Positions 17,677 through 26,145 of a DNA stretch of 35,459 nt are shown here, piece after piece. Below the pieces are notes generated by a model. The model was given only the letters and a program-made list of their open reading frames with translations. It was not told the DNA's origin and ran no database searches. The position numbers and the translations under genes are program-made. Source of the stretch: CAYMLL01 sp964390645 (GTDB lineage Bacteria > Planctomycetota > UBA8108); the NCBI GenBank assembly GCA_964390645.1, contig CAYMLL010000034.1, forward strand, positions 1-35,459. Reading direction: 5' to 3'. Position 1 is the stretch's first letter. The number at the start of each line of letters is the position of its first letter.

Positions 17677-19932
17677 CTACCGTTTCCGCCCGCCGGCCGG
17701 GAGGTTCTCGAGCAGGTAACTGGTAAGCAGCTCTCGCAGGTGCCTTGCCGTGTTGACGCCCTCACGGATGGAGTGGGATCGCATCGGGTAGGCCATCATG
17801 GTGAAGCGTTTGTTGTGGAGGATCAGCTCGTTGATCAGCGCCTCGGTCGTCGCGTAGTGGCAGTTGTCGTCGCCCGTGCCGTGGACGAGGAGGAGGTTTC
17901 CCTTCAGACGGTGCGCGAAGTTGATCGGCGACCCCTGGTAGAAGCCCTCGATGTTGGTCGAAGGCAGTCCCATGTAGCGTTCCTGGTAGATCGTGTCGTA
18001 TCCACGTTGGTTCGGAACCGGGGCGACCGACATCGCGGTGTGGTAGAGATCAGGGTGCTTGAAGATCGCGTTGAGGCTCATCGAGCCGCCTCCGCTCCAG
18101 CCCCAGACTCCGACGCGGTCCTTGTCGAGGTAGTCGCGTGTCGCGAGGAGCTTGCGAACGGCCTTCGCCTGATCGGATGGCGCGAGGATGCCGACCTGGC
18201 GGTAGACCATCTTGCGCCAGTGGCGCCCTCGGGGCGCGGGCGTGCCTCGATTGTCGATGCTGACCACGACGTAGCCCTTCTGCGCGAGCATCTGGTGCCA
18301 GAGGTAGGTGCTGCCCCCCCAGCGGTCCAGGACCGTCTGGCCGGCCGGCTCGCCGTAGACGTAGACGAGCAGCGGGTATCTCTTCTTCGGGTCGCGCTCC
18401 GGCGGCTCGAGGCACCATGCATCGAGCTCGACGCCTTCCTCGATCTCGATGCGAAACATCTTGCCGGGGGCAAGGGTGACCTTGTCGAGTGACTTGCGCA
18501 TCGCCGCGTTGTCCTCGAGTATGCGTACGCTCTCGTGGCCGGGGAGCCTCACAAGATCCCAGGTTGGCGGCACGCCGAGGCTGGACGCTTCGTGAATCGC
18601 CCACTTTCCGTCCGGTGACATCTGGTACCTGTGAGTACCGTCGGCGTCCGCCGGAGTGCGTCGTTCCACACCCGAGCCGTCGAGATTCGCCGTGTACAGA
18701 TAGCGTTGCGTCGGGTTGTCCGGTGAGGCGAGGAAGTACGCGAGGTCGGATCGCGCGTCGACTCCGACGAGGTCGATGACGTCAAAGTCCCCGGGTGTAA
18801 CGTTCTTCGATTCACCGTCGTCCCTCTTCACGACGTGGAGATGCCGCCAGCCGCCGCGCTCGGTCAGCCAGGTGAACCGGGACTTGCCGTCCAGCCAGTG
18901 CATGTCGTCGCTCGCTCGTACCCACGCGTCGTCCCTGTCGACGAAGGCATCTCTGGGGGCACCGGTCTTCACGTCTGCCAGCATGACTCGATTCGTGTTC
19001 TGCAGCCGGTTCAGCCGCTGCAGGACGAGCGTCAGTGGGTCGACCCACTCCATGCGTGCGACGTAGTCGTCGCGAAGATCGCCCGGCAGGTCCATCCAGA
19101 CCGTCGCGCCACCGCGAGCCGGAATCACTCCGATACGACAGGCCGAGTTCTGCTCACCGACCTTCGGATACCGGATCCACTGGATCCGGGGATAGAGCCC
19201 GGCGGTGTTGTCGATCAGAGGGAAGAGCCGGACACCCCGCGTGTCGAGACTCCAGAACGCGATCTTTCGTCCGTCTGGACTCCAGCGGAAGCCGTCCCGG
19301 AGGCCGAACTCCTCCTCGTAAACCCAGTCGAACGTGCCGTTGACGAAGCGGTCGGACCCCGTTTCCGTCAGTCGGATGATCGACCCGTCCCGCAGATCCT
19401 CCACCCAGATGTCGTTGGCTCGCACGTACGCGACTTCGCGCCCCGACGGGGAGAGCTTGGCAAACATCAGGCTCGACGCTGGCGCGTCGCCTCCGATCTG
19501 TCGCAGCTCGTGGCTGGAGCGATCGAGTATCCAGTAGTCGCCGCGTGACTTCCGTCGCCAGACTCGTCTGGAGTTCGTGTAGATCAGCACGAGCGAAGCA
19601 TCGCTCGAGAAGGCGTAGTCGTCGATGGAGAGCGGGGGCTGTTCGCGGTGGTGGACGAGTCGCGACGCAGGGACCAGGACCGTTCGTCGGCCTGTGGCCG
19701 GATCGTAGCGGACGATGTCCTTGCCGCCGACCGGTGATCCGGACGGTTCCGTCCTGGTGTAGCCGCTTCCGTCGGCAAGCCAGCGGGCCGGATAGCCCCT
19801 TGCGGAGAGCTCATCGGACGCGTAGATCCGCTCGATGCTGAGGCGAGTGGGGTCCTCCTCGGCGACGCTGCCCGGCGGGGCGACCAGGGTGGTGACAAGG
19901 AGAGAGATGGCGGGAATCCGTGAGCGGTTCAT
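17677..19932 (-). CDS. Dipeptidyl-peptidase-IV-like S9 family peptidase
   Basis: This is a 751-residue secreted serine exopeptidase. The signal peptide (MNRSRIPAISLLVTTLVAPP) is followed by a DPP-IV type eight-bladed propeller (about 40-480). The double-glutamate motif DWVYEEEF at 202-209 clamps the substrate N-terminus in DPP-IV. The alpha/beta hydrolase domain carries the triad: Ser613 in GWSGGGSM, Asp688 in HGTGDDN and His720 in MRSHSI. The triad spacing (75 and 32) agrees closely with human DPP-IV (78 and 32). It should release N-terminal dipeptides in the periplasm or outside the cell; proline preference is likely but not proven. The ATG at 19932 overlaps the TGA of the shifted formyltransferase frame as ATGA, which points to translational coupling. 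A TTG at 19959 is an unlikely alternative. Confidence 0.92.
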   Translation of the reverse strand: MNRSRIPAISLLVTTLVAPPGSVAEEDPTRLSIERIYASDELSARGYPARWLADGSGYTRTEPSGSPVGGKDIVRYDPATGRRTVLVPASRLVHHREQPPLSIDDYAFSSDASLVLIYTNSRRVWRRKSRGDYWILDRSSHELRQIGGDAPASSLMFAKLSPSGREVAYVRANDIWVEDLRDGSIIRLTETGSDRFVNGTFDWVYEEEFGLRDGFRWSPDGRKIAFWSLDTRGVRLFPLIDNTAGLYPRIQWIRYPKVGEQNSACRIGVIPARGGATVWMDLPGDLRDDYVARMEWVDPLTLVLQRLNRLQNTNRVMLADVKTGAPRDAFVDRDDAWVRASDDMHWLDGKSRFTWLTERGGWRHLHVVKRDDGESKNVTPGDFDVIDLVGVDARSDLAYFLASPDNPTQRYLYTANLDGSGVERRTPADADGTHRYQMSPDGKWAIHEASSLGVPPTWDLVRLPGHESVRILEDNAAMRKSLDKVTLAPGKMFRIEIEEGVELDAWCLEPPERDPKKRYPLLVYVYGEPAGQTVLDRWGGSTYLWHQMLAQKGYVVVSIDNRGTPAPRGRHWRKMVYRQVGILAPSDQAKAVRKLLATRDYLDKDRVGVWGWSGGGSMSLNAIFKHPDLYHTAMSVAPVPNQRGYDTIYQERYMGLPSTNIEGFYQGSPINFAHRLKGNLLLVHGTGDDNCHYATTEALINELILHNKRFTMMAYPMRSHSIREGVNTARHLRELLTSYLLENLPAGGRKR

Positions 19933-19984
19933 CGTCTGGTGTCTCGGGAGTCGGTACAACGGGTCACAGGCACGGTCCGATCGA

Positions 19985-20788
19985 TCAGCTCGGCCACCGG
20001 CATCTGGAAGGGGATGAGCCGCTTGCCTCGGTCTCCAGGACCCGTGAGGTGATGGAGCGACTCGGTCTCGTCGTCAGGTAGATCTTCTTGTCGCCGTTGA
20101 GCAGGTACGCCGGTTCGAAGGGAGGGAAGTCCATCGCGCGCACGAAGCGGTCGAGCTTCTCCGCAGGCCAGCTGACGTCGGCTTCCTTGTCGCGGAGCGA
20201 GTCCCGGGCGTAGATGCGCGTCGGTGCGGCGCGACTCTGCGGCGTCAGCGTGAAGCTGGCATCGAGGAGCGAGTCGAGGTTTTCCCGGAAGACCTCGAGG
20301 CAGTTGACGTCGTTGGCGTCGTAGAGTTCTCGAGCCGTGATGTCGTCCGGGATGGGAAAGCACCGTTTTTCGATGATGGGACCGCTGTCGAGCTCCGGGG
20401 ACATCAGGTGCAGTGTCGCGCCCCATACACGTTCGCCGTTGAGAATCGCGTGTGAAGCGCAGTTGCAGCCGCGGTACTCCGGAAGGGGGGCCTGGTGAAG
20501 GTTCACCGCGGCGACTCCGGCCATCGCGAGGATCTCCGGTTCGACGGTGAACGGGTAGAGCACCGAGATCAGGAAGTCCACGTGCCCGAAGTCGACAAGC
20601 TCCGCTCGTCGCACCACGGGAACGCCACGTTGCTCGGCCAGCTGGCGCACCATCTGGCGTCCCCACCAGACATCCTGTCGAGGAGCACGGGTCGCGACCG
20701 CGACGACCTCGACGTCGGTGCGACGGAGCAGGACTTGCAGGCACTCGTGTCCGAGGGGCTTCTCCCCCAGGAAGACGACTCGACGCAT
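19985..20788 (-). CDS. Formyltransferase family protein, 3' end apparently frameshifted
   Basis: This is a 267-residue protein as read. It shows the formyl-THF-dependent transferase fold with the catalytic triad Asn96-Leu-His98 (VNLHQAPLPEYRG) and Asp134 (ELDSGPII). The His-Asp spacing of 36 equals that of methionyl-tRNA formyltransferase. The rest (TARELYDAND, RIYARDSLRDKEAD, FVRAMDFPPFEPAYLLNGDKKIYL) looks more like sugar-nucleotide N-formyltransferases than like Fmt, since no Fmt C-terminal domain follows. After KKIYLT (about 20075) the frame degenerates. The -1 frame instead continues as DDETESLHHLTGPGDRGKRL and PVAELIDRTVPVT to a TGA at 19931-19929, overlapping the peptidase ATG. One base is probably missing; the restored gene would run 19929-20788, about 286 residues. 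GGGAG stands 10 nt before the ATG. Confidence 0.8.
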   Translation of the reverse strand: MRRVVFLGEKPLGHECLQVLLRRTDVEVVAVATRAPRQDVWWGRQMVRQLAEQRGVPVVRRAELVDFGHVDFLISVLYPFTVEPEILAMAGVAAVNLHQAPLPEYRGCNCASHAILNGERVWGATLHLMSPELDSGPIIEKRCFPIPDDITARELYDANDVNCLEVFRENLDSLLDASFTLTPQSRAAPTRIYARDSLRDKEADVSWPAEKLDRFVRAMDFPPFEPAYLLNGDKKIYLTTRPSRSITSRVLETEASGSSPSRCRWPS

Positions 20789-21106
20789 GGACTTCGAACT
20801 CCCTCGATAGGATATCGGATGGGTTGCCACCCAACTTGATGACAGTGCTCGTGAACCGGCGCAGAGGAGGTCGGCGAATACGACACAAATCGTCACCGGG
20901 GACAGAAAACGTCTCCTGTTTTCGTCGCATCCGGAATACGGGAGCCCCGGGATTTCGTGCAGACCCCGCAGCTTGGGGGAATTCCGGCCGACCTCGGAAC
21001 GGGAATGGAAGTTGTAGTCCGGCTTCCGGTGAATCCGACCGGGAAGCGCGGGCGACCGGTCGTGTCTCGCTCGGCGACGAGCGAATCAGTCGGGAGGATC
21101 GGGGTG
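20789..21106. other. Divergent intergenic region between formyltransferase and pilin operon
   Basis: No gene is supported here. It should hold promoters for both directions, but I find no convincing -35/-10 pair. The inverted repeat GAAAAC-(7 nt)-GTTTTC at 20905-20923 is AT-rich against a GC-rich background and may be a binding site or a small hairpin. GGGAGG at 21092-21097 is the Shine-Dalgarno sequence of the first pilin gene. Confidence 0.4.
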
Positions 21107-21547
21107 ATGAGCTCGAGATATCGGTCCACGGGAACACCGTGGCTGCGCTCCGGCAGACGCAAGCGCGTCGCAGGGGCGGAGGGCGCAGCAGATGAGCGAC
21201 GCGCAGGGTGGTCGCTGATCGAGGCTGCTGTCGGTCTGACGTTGGTGGCGCTCATAGTGCTCGGGGTCACGGCGACTCTGACGACGGCGGCGATCGGACA
21301 TCGTGCGACGAGCTCGCGGGTCGAGGGCCAGATGCTCCTCAATCAGGTTCTCGAGGAGATCCAGGCGAGTCCCTACGACACGCTGTTGAGCTTCCACGGA
21401 ACCTACGTGGTCGAAGGCAACTACAGGGCCGACATCTCGGCAGCGCTGGCGGATGTCCACCTGGTGGCGATCCAGGTCGGCGTCACTTCACCGGCGGATC
21501 CGACGGTCAGCATGCGTGGTGTGCTGATGGTCGCGGACAGGGAATGA
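21107..21547 (+). CDS. Type IV minor prepilin (PilV-like)
   Basis: This is a 146-residue protein with a type III prepilin signal. A basic leader of 34 residues ends in RRAG, cleaved before WSLIEAAVGLTLVALIVLGV; Glu at mature position +5 (E39) is present. The hydrophobic helix is followed by LLNQVLEEIQASPYDTLLSF, like PilV/GspI-type minor pilins. It would be processed by a prepilin peptidase and enter a type IV pilus or pseudopilus. The start ATG has GGGAGG 9 nt upstream; the frame extends to 20957 but only over non-pilin sequence. The next gene begins 4 bp after the stop. The leader is long and aromatic Trp replaces the usual Phe at +1. Confidence 0.87.
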   Translation: MSSRYRSTGTPWLRSGRRKRVAGAEGAADERRAGWSLIEAAVGLTLVALIVLGVTATLTTAAIGHRATSSRVEGQMLLNQVLEEIQASPYDTLLSFHGTYVVEGNYRADISAALADVHLVAIQVGVTSPADPTVSMRGVLMVADRE

Positions 21548-21551
21548 GCGG

Positions 21552-22142
21552 ATGCGTTCAGGGATGACCCCGAAGACCGGAAGAGAAAACGGATTCACGC
21601 TCCTGGAGACCGCGATTTCCATCGCCATCGCAGCGGTGATCCTCGCGGCTCTCGGTCGCGTGCTGTTTGCCACGACAGGATCGACCGACTATCTGGTCAG
21701 CGATTCCACCGGGCGACGTGACATGCAACGGGCGCTCGACATTCTGCAGAACGAGGTGCGTCAGTCGACACCGTCGACCATCTCGGTGATCTCCTCTTCG
21801 GGTCAGCACGACATCTTGACTCTTCAGACGGCAGGACCGTGGAGTGGCGAGAATGAATGGGGTGCGGTCGACGTGTCGGGCGCCTGGAACGAGGACTGGT
21901 CGGCGCGTTACCGCGTGGTCCAATCCACACTGGTCCGGGAGACGCTCGATGCCCTCGGAACGGTGCAGGGAGCTCCGGTAACTCTCGTTCGCTACGTCGC
22001 TGACGTCGCCGGATCGACCAGGGGATTCGAGGTCGAGCAGAACGGCCCCGTCCTTGTCCTTCGGATCCGGACACGTCGCACCTTCTCGGACGGAGTCGAA
22101 AACGACGACACGCTGACGACGTCCGTCCACGTGATGAATTGA
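21552..22142 (+). CDS. Type IV minor prepilin (PilW-like)
   Basis: This is a 196-residue prepilin. The short leader MRSGMTPKTGRENG is cleaved before FTLLETAISIAIAAVILAAL, with Glu at +5 (E19). The C-terminal domain after about residue 45 has RALDILQNEVRQS and beta-strand segments, as in PilW/GspJ-like minor pilins. It starts 4 bp after the PilV-like stop, so the two are surely co-transcribed. It is probably a tip or initiation component of the same filament. Confidence 0.88.
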   Translation: MRSGMTPKTGRENGFTLLETAISIAIAAVILAALGRVLFATTGSTDYLVSDSTGRRDMQRALDILQNEVRQSTPSTISVISSSGQHDILTLQTAGPWSGENEWGAVDVSGAWNEDWSARYRVVQSTLVRETLDALGTVQGAPVTLVRYVADVAGSTRGFEVEQNGPVLVLRIRTRRTFSDGVENDDTLTTSVHVMN

Positions 22143-22188
22143 GCACTCCCGCGAATCTGCCCACGACGAAGGTCTCGAGGTTACTTCC

Positions 22189-24138
22189 ATGAATGCAATG
22201 GCTCTGCTCCGACATGAAACGGCCCCGTCGGGTCGTGACGGCCAGATTCTCGTGGTTGTCGTCATCGTTCTATTGCTCCTGATGGCGAGCATGCTGACGA
22301 GCATGTCGGTAGTCACCCACCGCGAGCGAGACGTTCGCCACGGTCGCAATCGCATGCTCGCGAAGCTGGCTGCTCAGTCCGGAGTCCAGCGACAAATCAA
22401 CGACATTCGCAAGGCACGCGACCTCGCGTCGGTCGGCTCGCCGTTCGACACCGTCGACGCGATGGACTCGAACGAGAACACCGGAATCGGAGGCTTCACG
22501 GCAACCTACACGGGAGCGGCGCTCGTCGACTTCGTCGGCGTGACGGTCGGCGAGTACGACGTGCTGATCGACGTCGAGTTAGTCGCCGACGACACGAGGC
22601 ACGTGACGATCACCTGTCAAGCCTACGTCCCGAGCAAGGCGGAATACGAGGCCGGAGTGACCGATGCTGTTCGCGCCGACGCCCACACTATCGCGGAGGT
22701 CGCGATTCGCGGCAGCGAGGTCTTCGACTATGCGTATTTCGTCAACCACTGGGGGTGGTTCTACGGTGACTCGATCTTCGCCAACGGAAATGTTCGCTCG
22801 AACGGTCAGTTCGACTTCGGTGGACACCAGGCGACCATAAACGGCAGCCCGCGCTACGAAGGCTCGGAGGGGACGGAACTCGTCGGCTATCTCGACGACA
22901 ACAACGACGGTGTTACCGACGGCAGCGATGGCGGCGTCTACTCCGGCATGAGTGTCGTCAACGCGCAGAGCGCCCAGGGCATGGGCGGACTGCCGGAGAA
23001 CCAGCACGAGATGCAGCCGGTGATCGAGATGCCGAACCTCTCGGATCTCACGTGGTACGAGGAGCGGGCGATCGCCGACGGCACGTCCATAGAGATCGAT
23101 GGATCCACGTACGTCAACGGGGTTCTGGGTGATGACGGGGGTGAGAGTCAGCACCTCTTTCTGACCGGTACGGAGGACGATCCCATCGTCCTTGACGGTC
23201 CGGTCGTGGTTCGCGGGAGCGTCGTGATCTCGGGATACGTGACTGGTCAGGGATCGATCTACGCCGGCGGGAACATCTACGTTCCATCGAACCTCGAGTA
23301 CCTCGATCCGCCCGCGACATCCCGTCCTTCCAGCAACGACCAGGCGACCGTGGAGGCTTGGCGGGCGGCATCGGCTGACAAGGATTCACTCGGGCTCTTT
23401 GCCAGGGAGCACATCGTCGTCGGGGACTACACGAAATCGGTCTGGCAGAACAACGTTTCCGCCTGGATCAACCACCCGTTGAACAAGTCCGAAGAGGATG
23501 CCGGGGCCGACGGCATCCAGAATACGAGGGACGGTCTGGACGGCGTTCCAGGCACCGCGGACGACGACGTCCTCGAGGATGATGGTCAGTGGACGGTCAG
23601 CAATTACACGCAGGACGATGCCGACAACGGGTTGATCCCGGCGGGTTTCTCGGTCGGCGACGTGATCCCCGGTAGCGGCGAGGACATCGACGGTGATGGC
23701 GTCTACGACGGCACCACACAGATGAGCGAGTTCAATATTCCTGCGTCACTCTCTCCGTCCAACTGGGCCGGCAACCTGAGTCAGTCTTACGCCAGCTACT
23801 CCTCGGTTTCGACGCTCTACCTCTCTCAACTCGACGCGGCCTTCTATACCAACCATACGCTTGCGGCCGTGATGATCAACTGGGGTGGCGACATAGACAT
23901 CAACGGATCGATCGTCTCGCGAAACGAGTCGATCATCTACGGTGCGCAGTCGATTCAGATGAACCACGACGAGCGCCTCACGGGACGGGGCACGTCGAAT
24001 TCGGGTTTCGAAAGTGCGGTCAGCTGGGATCCGATCCAGCACCTGCAGTGGGAGTTCGACAAGACGATTCCCCAGAATGTCGTCGGATTTCCGGATCAGA
24101 TTGTCGAACACTACACCGGCGGAGGGGGAGCCAGCTGA
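22189..24138 (+). CDS. Large PilX-like pilus assembly protein with calcium-loop motifs
   Basis: This is a 649-residue protein. One hydrophobic helix (about 18-40, ILVVVVIVLLLLMAS) is followed by AKLAAQSGVQRQIN, the pattern of PilX/GspK-type N-termini; there is no class III cleavage motif with Glu at +5. The long external part includes a polymer-like beta segment (VVVRGSVVISGYVTGQGSIY, then AGGNIYVPS) and two EF-hand/thrombospondin-3-like loops, DDNNDGVTDGSDGG and DIDGDGVYDG, plus DGVPGTADDDVLEDDG, which suggest calcium binding. It is far larger than a usual PilX and probably acts as a surface or tip adhesin. It lies 46 bp after the PilW-like gene, and its TGA overlaps the next ATG by 1 base (TGATG). 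Confidence 0.8.
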   Translation: MNAMALLRHETAPSGRDGQILVVVVIVLLLLMASMLTSMSVVTHRERDVRHGRNRMLAKLAAQSGVQRQINDIRKARDLASVGSPFDTVDAMDSNENTGIGGFTATYTGAALVDFVGVTVGEYDVLIDVELVADDTRHVTITCQAYVPSKAEYEAGVTDAVRADAHTIAEVAIRGSEVFDYAYFVNHWGWFYGDSIFANGNVRSNGQFDFGGHQATINGSPRYEGSEGTELVGYLDDNNDGVTDGSDGGVYSGMSVVNAQSAQGMGGLPENQHEMQPVIEMPNLSDLTWYEERAIADGTSIEIDGSTYVNGVLGDDGGESQHLFLTGTEDDPIVLDGPVVVRGSVVISGYVTGQGSIYAGGNIYVPSNLEYLDPPATSRPSSNDQATVEAWRAASADKDSLGLFAREHIVVGDYTKSVWQNNVSAWINHPLNKSEEDAGADGIQNTRDGLDGVPGTADDDVLEDDGQWTVSNYTQDDADNGLIPAGFSVGDVIPGSGEDIDGDGVYDGTTQMSEFNIPASLSPSNWAGNLSQSYASYSSVSTLYLSQLDAAFYTNHTLAAVMINWGGDIDINGSIVSRNESIIYGAQSIQMNHDERLTGRGTSNSGFESAVSWDPIQHLQWEFDKTIPQNVVGFPDQIVEHYTGGGGAS

Positions 24139-24632
24139 TGCTGACATCGACCTCGATTCGTACCACGGTTCTCGTTGTCTCGACCATGATGTCGTTCTCG
24201 GGCCTGGCGACGGCGGGCGAGGACCGCAAGAAAAAGCGAGTCGAGCCCCGGGGGGTGCTGCTCAACAAGCCGAAGATCGCCGAGGAGACGTACGGCAAAC
24301 TTCGCGGTCTTCGGGAACTCGACAACCCACACGTTCGTGAGGGGCTTCTGCTCCGCAAGCTGCAGGTCGATCCGGTCCGCAACCAGGTTGACCTCGAGGC
24401 GCTGCACGCGGCACGCATTCGCGACATCGAGGAACGGCAAGGCCGGCGTGAGGGAATACCTGCGGAGGTACTGCGGTCCCACCGGATGAGACTTCCGGCG
24501 GTGGAGCTGACGCGAGCGGCCGGGCGCCAGGGCCTCGAGCCGTCGTCGGGGCGAGGAGGTTGGACCTGGGTGATTCTGTCGATGGGTTGCGTGGTACTGA
24601 TGATCGGCGTGCTGGTGCGAGCCACGCGATAG
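24138..24632 (+). CDS. Bitopic protein of unknown function in the pilin operon
   Basis: This is a 164-residue protein not recognised as any family. It begins with a hydrophobic export or anchor segment (about residues 8-26, ending GLATAGED), then a charged, probably helical middle (KKKRVEPRG, IAEETYGKLRGLRELDN, HAARIRDIEERQGRREG). It ends with a transmembrane helix (about 141-160, WTWVILSMGCVVLMIGVLV) and a short basic tail. The start ATG overlaps the PilX-like stop (TGATG), so it is translationally coupled and likely works with the pilins, for example as an inner-membrane partner. If the first segment is a cleaved signal, the middle faces the periplasm. Confidence 0.75.
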   Translation: MLTSTSIRTTVLVVSTMMSFSGLATAGEDRKKKRVEPRGVLLNKPKIAEETYGKLRGLRELDNPHVREGLLLRKLQVDPVRNQVDLEALHAARIRDIEERQGRREGIPAEVLRSHRMRLPAVELTRAAGRQGLEPSSGRGGWTWVILSMGCVVLMIGVLVRATR

Positions 24633-24644
24633 CCCGGGAGGGAC

Positions 24645-24666
24645 GGCGCTCGGCATCCGAGCCGCC
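24645..24666. terminator. GC-rich hairpin between convergent operons
   Basis: GGCGCTCGG, a CAT loop, CCGAGCcGCC: nine base pairs with one bulged C. It sits 12 nt after the pilin-operon stop and 28 nt before the end of the second DUF1501 gene. There is no T-run, so termination strength is uncertain; it may serve both directions. Confidence 0.4.
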
Positions 24667-24693
24667 CCCCAGCTTCTCTCACCGGATCGGGTG

Positions 24694-26145
24694 CTACGCC
24701 AGAATCCCGTCGACCACCTCCCCCGCGATATCCGTCAACCGGAAGTCCCTTCCCCGCGTCCGGTAGACGAGCTTCTCGTGGTCGATCCCGAGGCACCGTA
24801 GCGCGGTAGCGTGGAAGTCGTGCACGTGCACCCGGTGCTTGTCTGCATGGAAGCCGAACTCGTCGGGCTCTCCGTACGTGATTCCGGGACGGATGCCACC
24901 TCCAGCCAGCCACATCGTGAAGCCATGGGGGTGATGGTCCCGGCCCCATCCCTTCGATGGTGAGCGACCTTCGAGGACCGGCGTGCGGCCGAACTCGCCA
25001 CCCCAGATGACCAGCGTCTCATCGAGCAGGCCGCGCCGCTCGAGATCGCGGAGCAGTGCCGCGGTCGGTCGGTCGATCCCGGAGCACTGCCGCCGGTGCT
25101 CGCTCTCCAGATTGCTGTGCGAGTCCCACCCCATGTGGAAAATCTGGACGAATCGAACACCTCTCTCGACGAGTCGTCTGGCCAGCAGACAGCTCGAGGC
25201 GAACGAACCGTCGCCGACGGGCTTGGCGCCGTACTCCTCGAGGATTCCCTTCGGCTCGGTGCGCAAGTCAGTCAGCTCGGGAACCGACATCTGCATGCGA
25301 TAGGCGAGCTCGAACTGTTCGATGCGTGCCTCGATTTCCGGGTCGCGATGAATGTCGTGGTGCTTCTCGTTGAGGAAGCGCAGAAGGTCGAGATGCTGAC
25401 GTCGACGCTGGCGATCGATGCCCGGCGGATTCGACACATGGAGGACCGGGTCACCCGAGGACCGAAAGCGCACACCCTGGTGTCGGCTCGGAAGGAAGCC
25501 ACTGCCCCAGTAGTTGGCGAGTAGCGGCTGGACCTTCTTCCCGGATGTCAACACCACGTAAGCGGGCAGGTCACGGTTCTCATGGCCGAGACCGTAGCTG
25601 AGCCATGCGCCCATCGACGGACGACCGAAGCGCACGTCCCCGGACTGCATGAACGAGACCGCGGGGTCATGGTTGAAGCTGTCGCTGTGCAGTGATCGGA
25701 CGACGGCCATCCTGTCGACGACTTGCGCCGTGTGCGGTAGCAGTTCCGAGACCGCTGTGCCGCAGCGAGGATGACGGGTAAAGCGAAACGGGGACCCCTT
25801 GAGATTGGGGCGGTCGGTGATGCGGTTGATCTGAGCGAAGTGGATGCCTTCGATGACGCTGGCGGGGATCGGCTGTCCGTCGTTCTTGTTCAGCGCCGGC
25901 TTGGGGTCGAAGAGATCGACGTGCGACGGTCCGCCGGACATGAAGAGGTGGATGACACTCTTCGCGGTCGGATTCCGGTGGCGACCGCCCGTCGCTGCCC
26001 GTGTCGACGGCCGAGCGATCCCCGCCTCAGCGAGGAGAGAGGCCAGCGCTGCCGCGCCAAGTCCTCCCGCACCGCGCCCCAGGAACGCCCGTCGTGATCC
26101 TCGTCGCACCTCTCGGTGAAGGTCGAGGTCCTGTCCGGTTGACAT
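24694..26145 (-). CDS. Tat-exported DUF1501 protein (second copy)
   Basis: This is a 483-residue protein with the twin-arginine signal SRRAFLGRGAGGLGAAALA. The DUF1501 segments are SVIHLFMSGGPSHVDLFDPKP, PSMGAWLSYGLGHEN, RLVERGVRFVQIFHMGWDSH, ETLVIWGGEFGRT and DFHATALRCLGIDHEKLVYRT. It is clearly paralogous to the copy at 12938-14401 but diverged throughout. Its ATG (26145-26143) shares one base with the PSD1 TGA (26147-26145), giving TGATG and likely translational coupling. Role as for the first copy: a periplasmic alkaline-phosphatase-fold protein of unproven activity that partners a PSD1 protein. Confidence 0.92.
   Translation of the reverse strand: MSTGQDLDLHREVRRGSRRAFLGRGAGGLGAAALASLLAEAGIARPSTRAATGGRHRNPTAKSVIHLFMSGGPSHVDLFDPKPALNKNDGQPIPASVIEGIHFAQINRITDRPNLKGSPFRFTRHPRCGTAVSELLPHTAQVVDRMAVVRSLHSDSFNHDPAVSFMQSGDVRFGRPSMGAWLSYGLGHENRDLPAYVVLTSGKKVQPLLANYWGSGFLPSRHQGVRFRSSGDPVLHVSNPPGIDRQRRRQHLDLLRFLNEKHHDIHRDPEIEARIEQFELAYRMQMSVPELTDLRTEPKGILEEYGAKPVGDGSFASSCLLARRLVERGVRFVQIFHMGWDSHSNLESEHRRQCSGIDRPTAALLRDLERRGLLDETLVIWGGEFGRTPVLEGRSPSKGWGRDHHPHGFTMWLAGGGIRPGITYGEPDEFGFHADKHRVHVHDFHATALRCLGIDHEKLVYRTRGRDFRLTDIAGEVVDGILA

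Noticed and set aside
19985..20896. Longer formyltransferase start at 20896
   Set aside because: The extra 36 residues before MRRVVFLGE do not fit the fold, and GGGAG supports the ATG at 20788.
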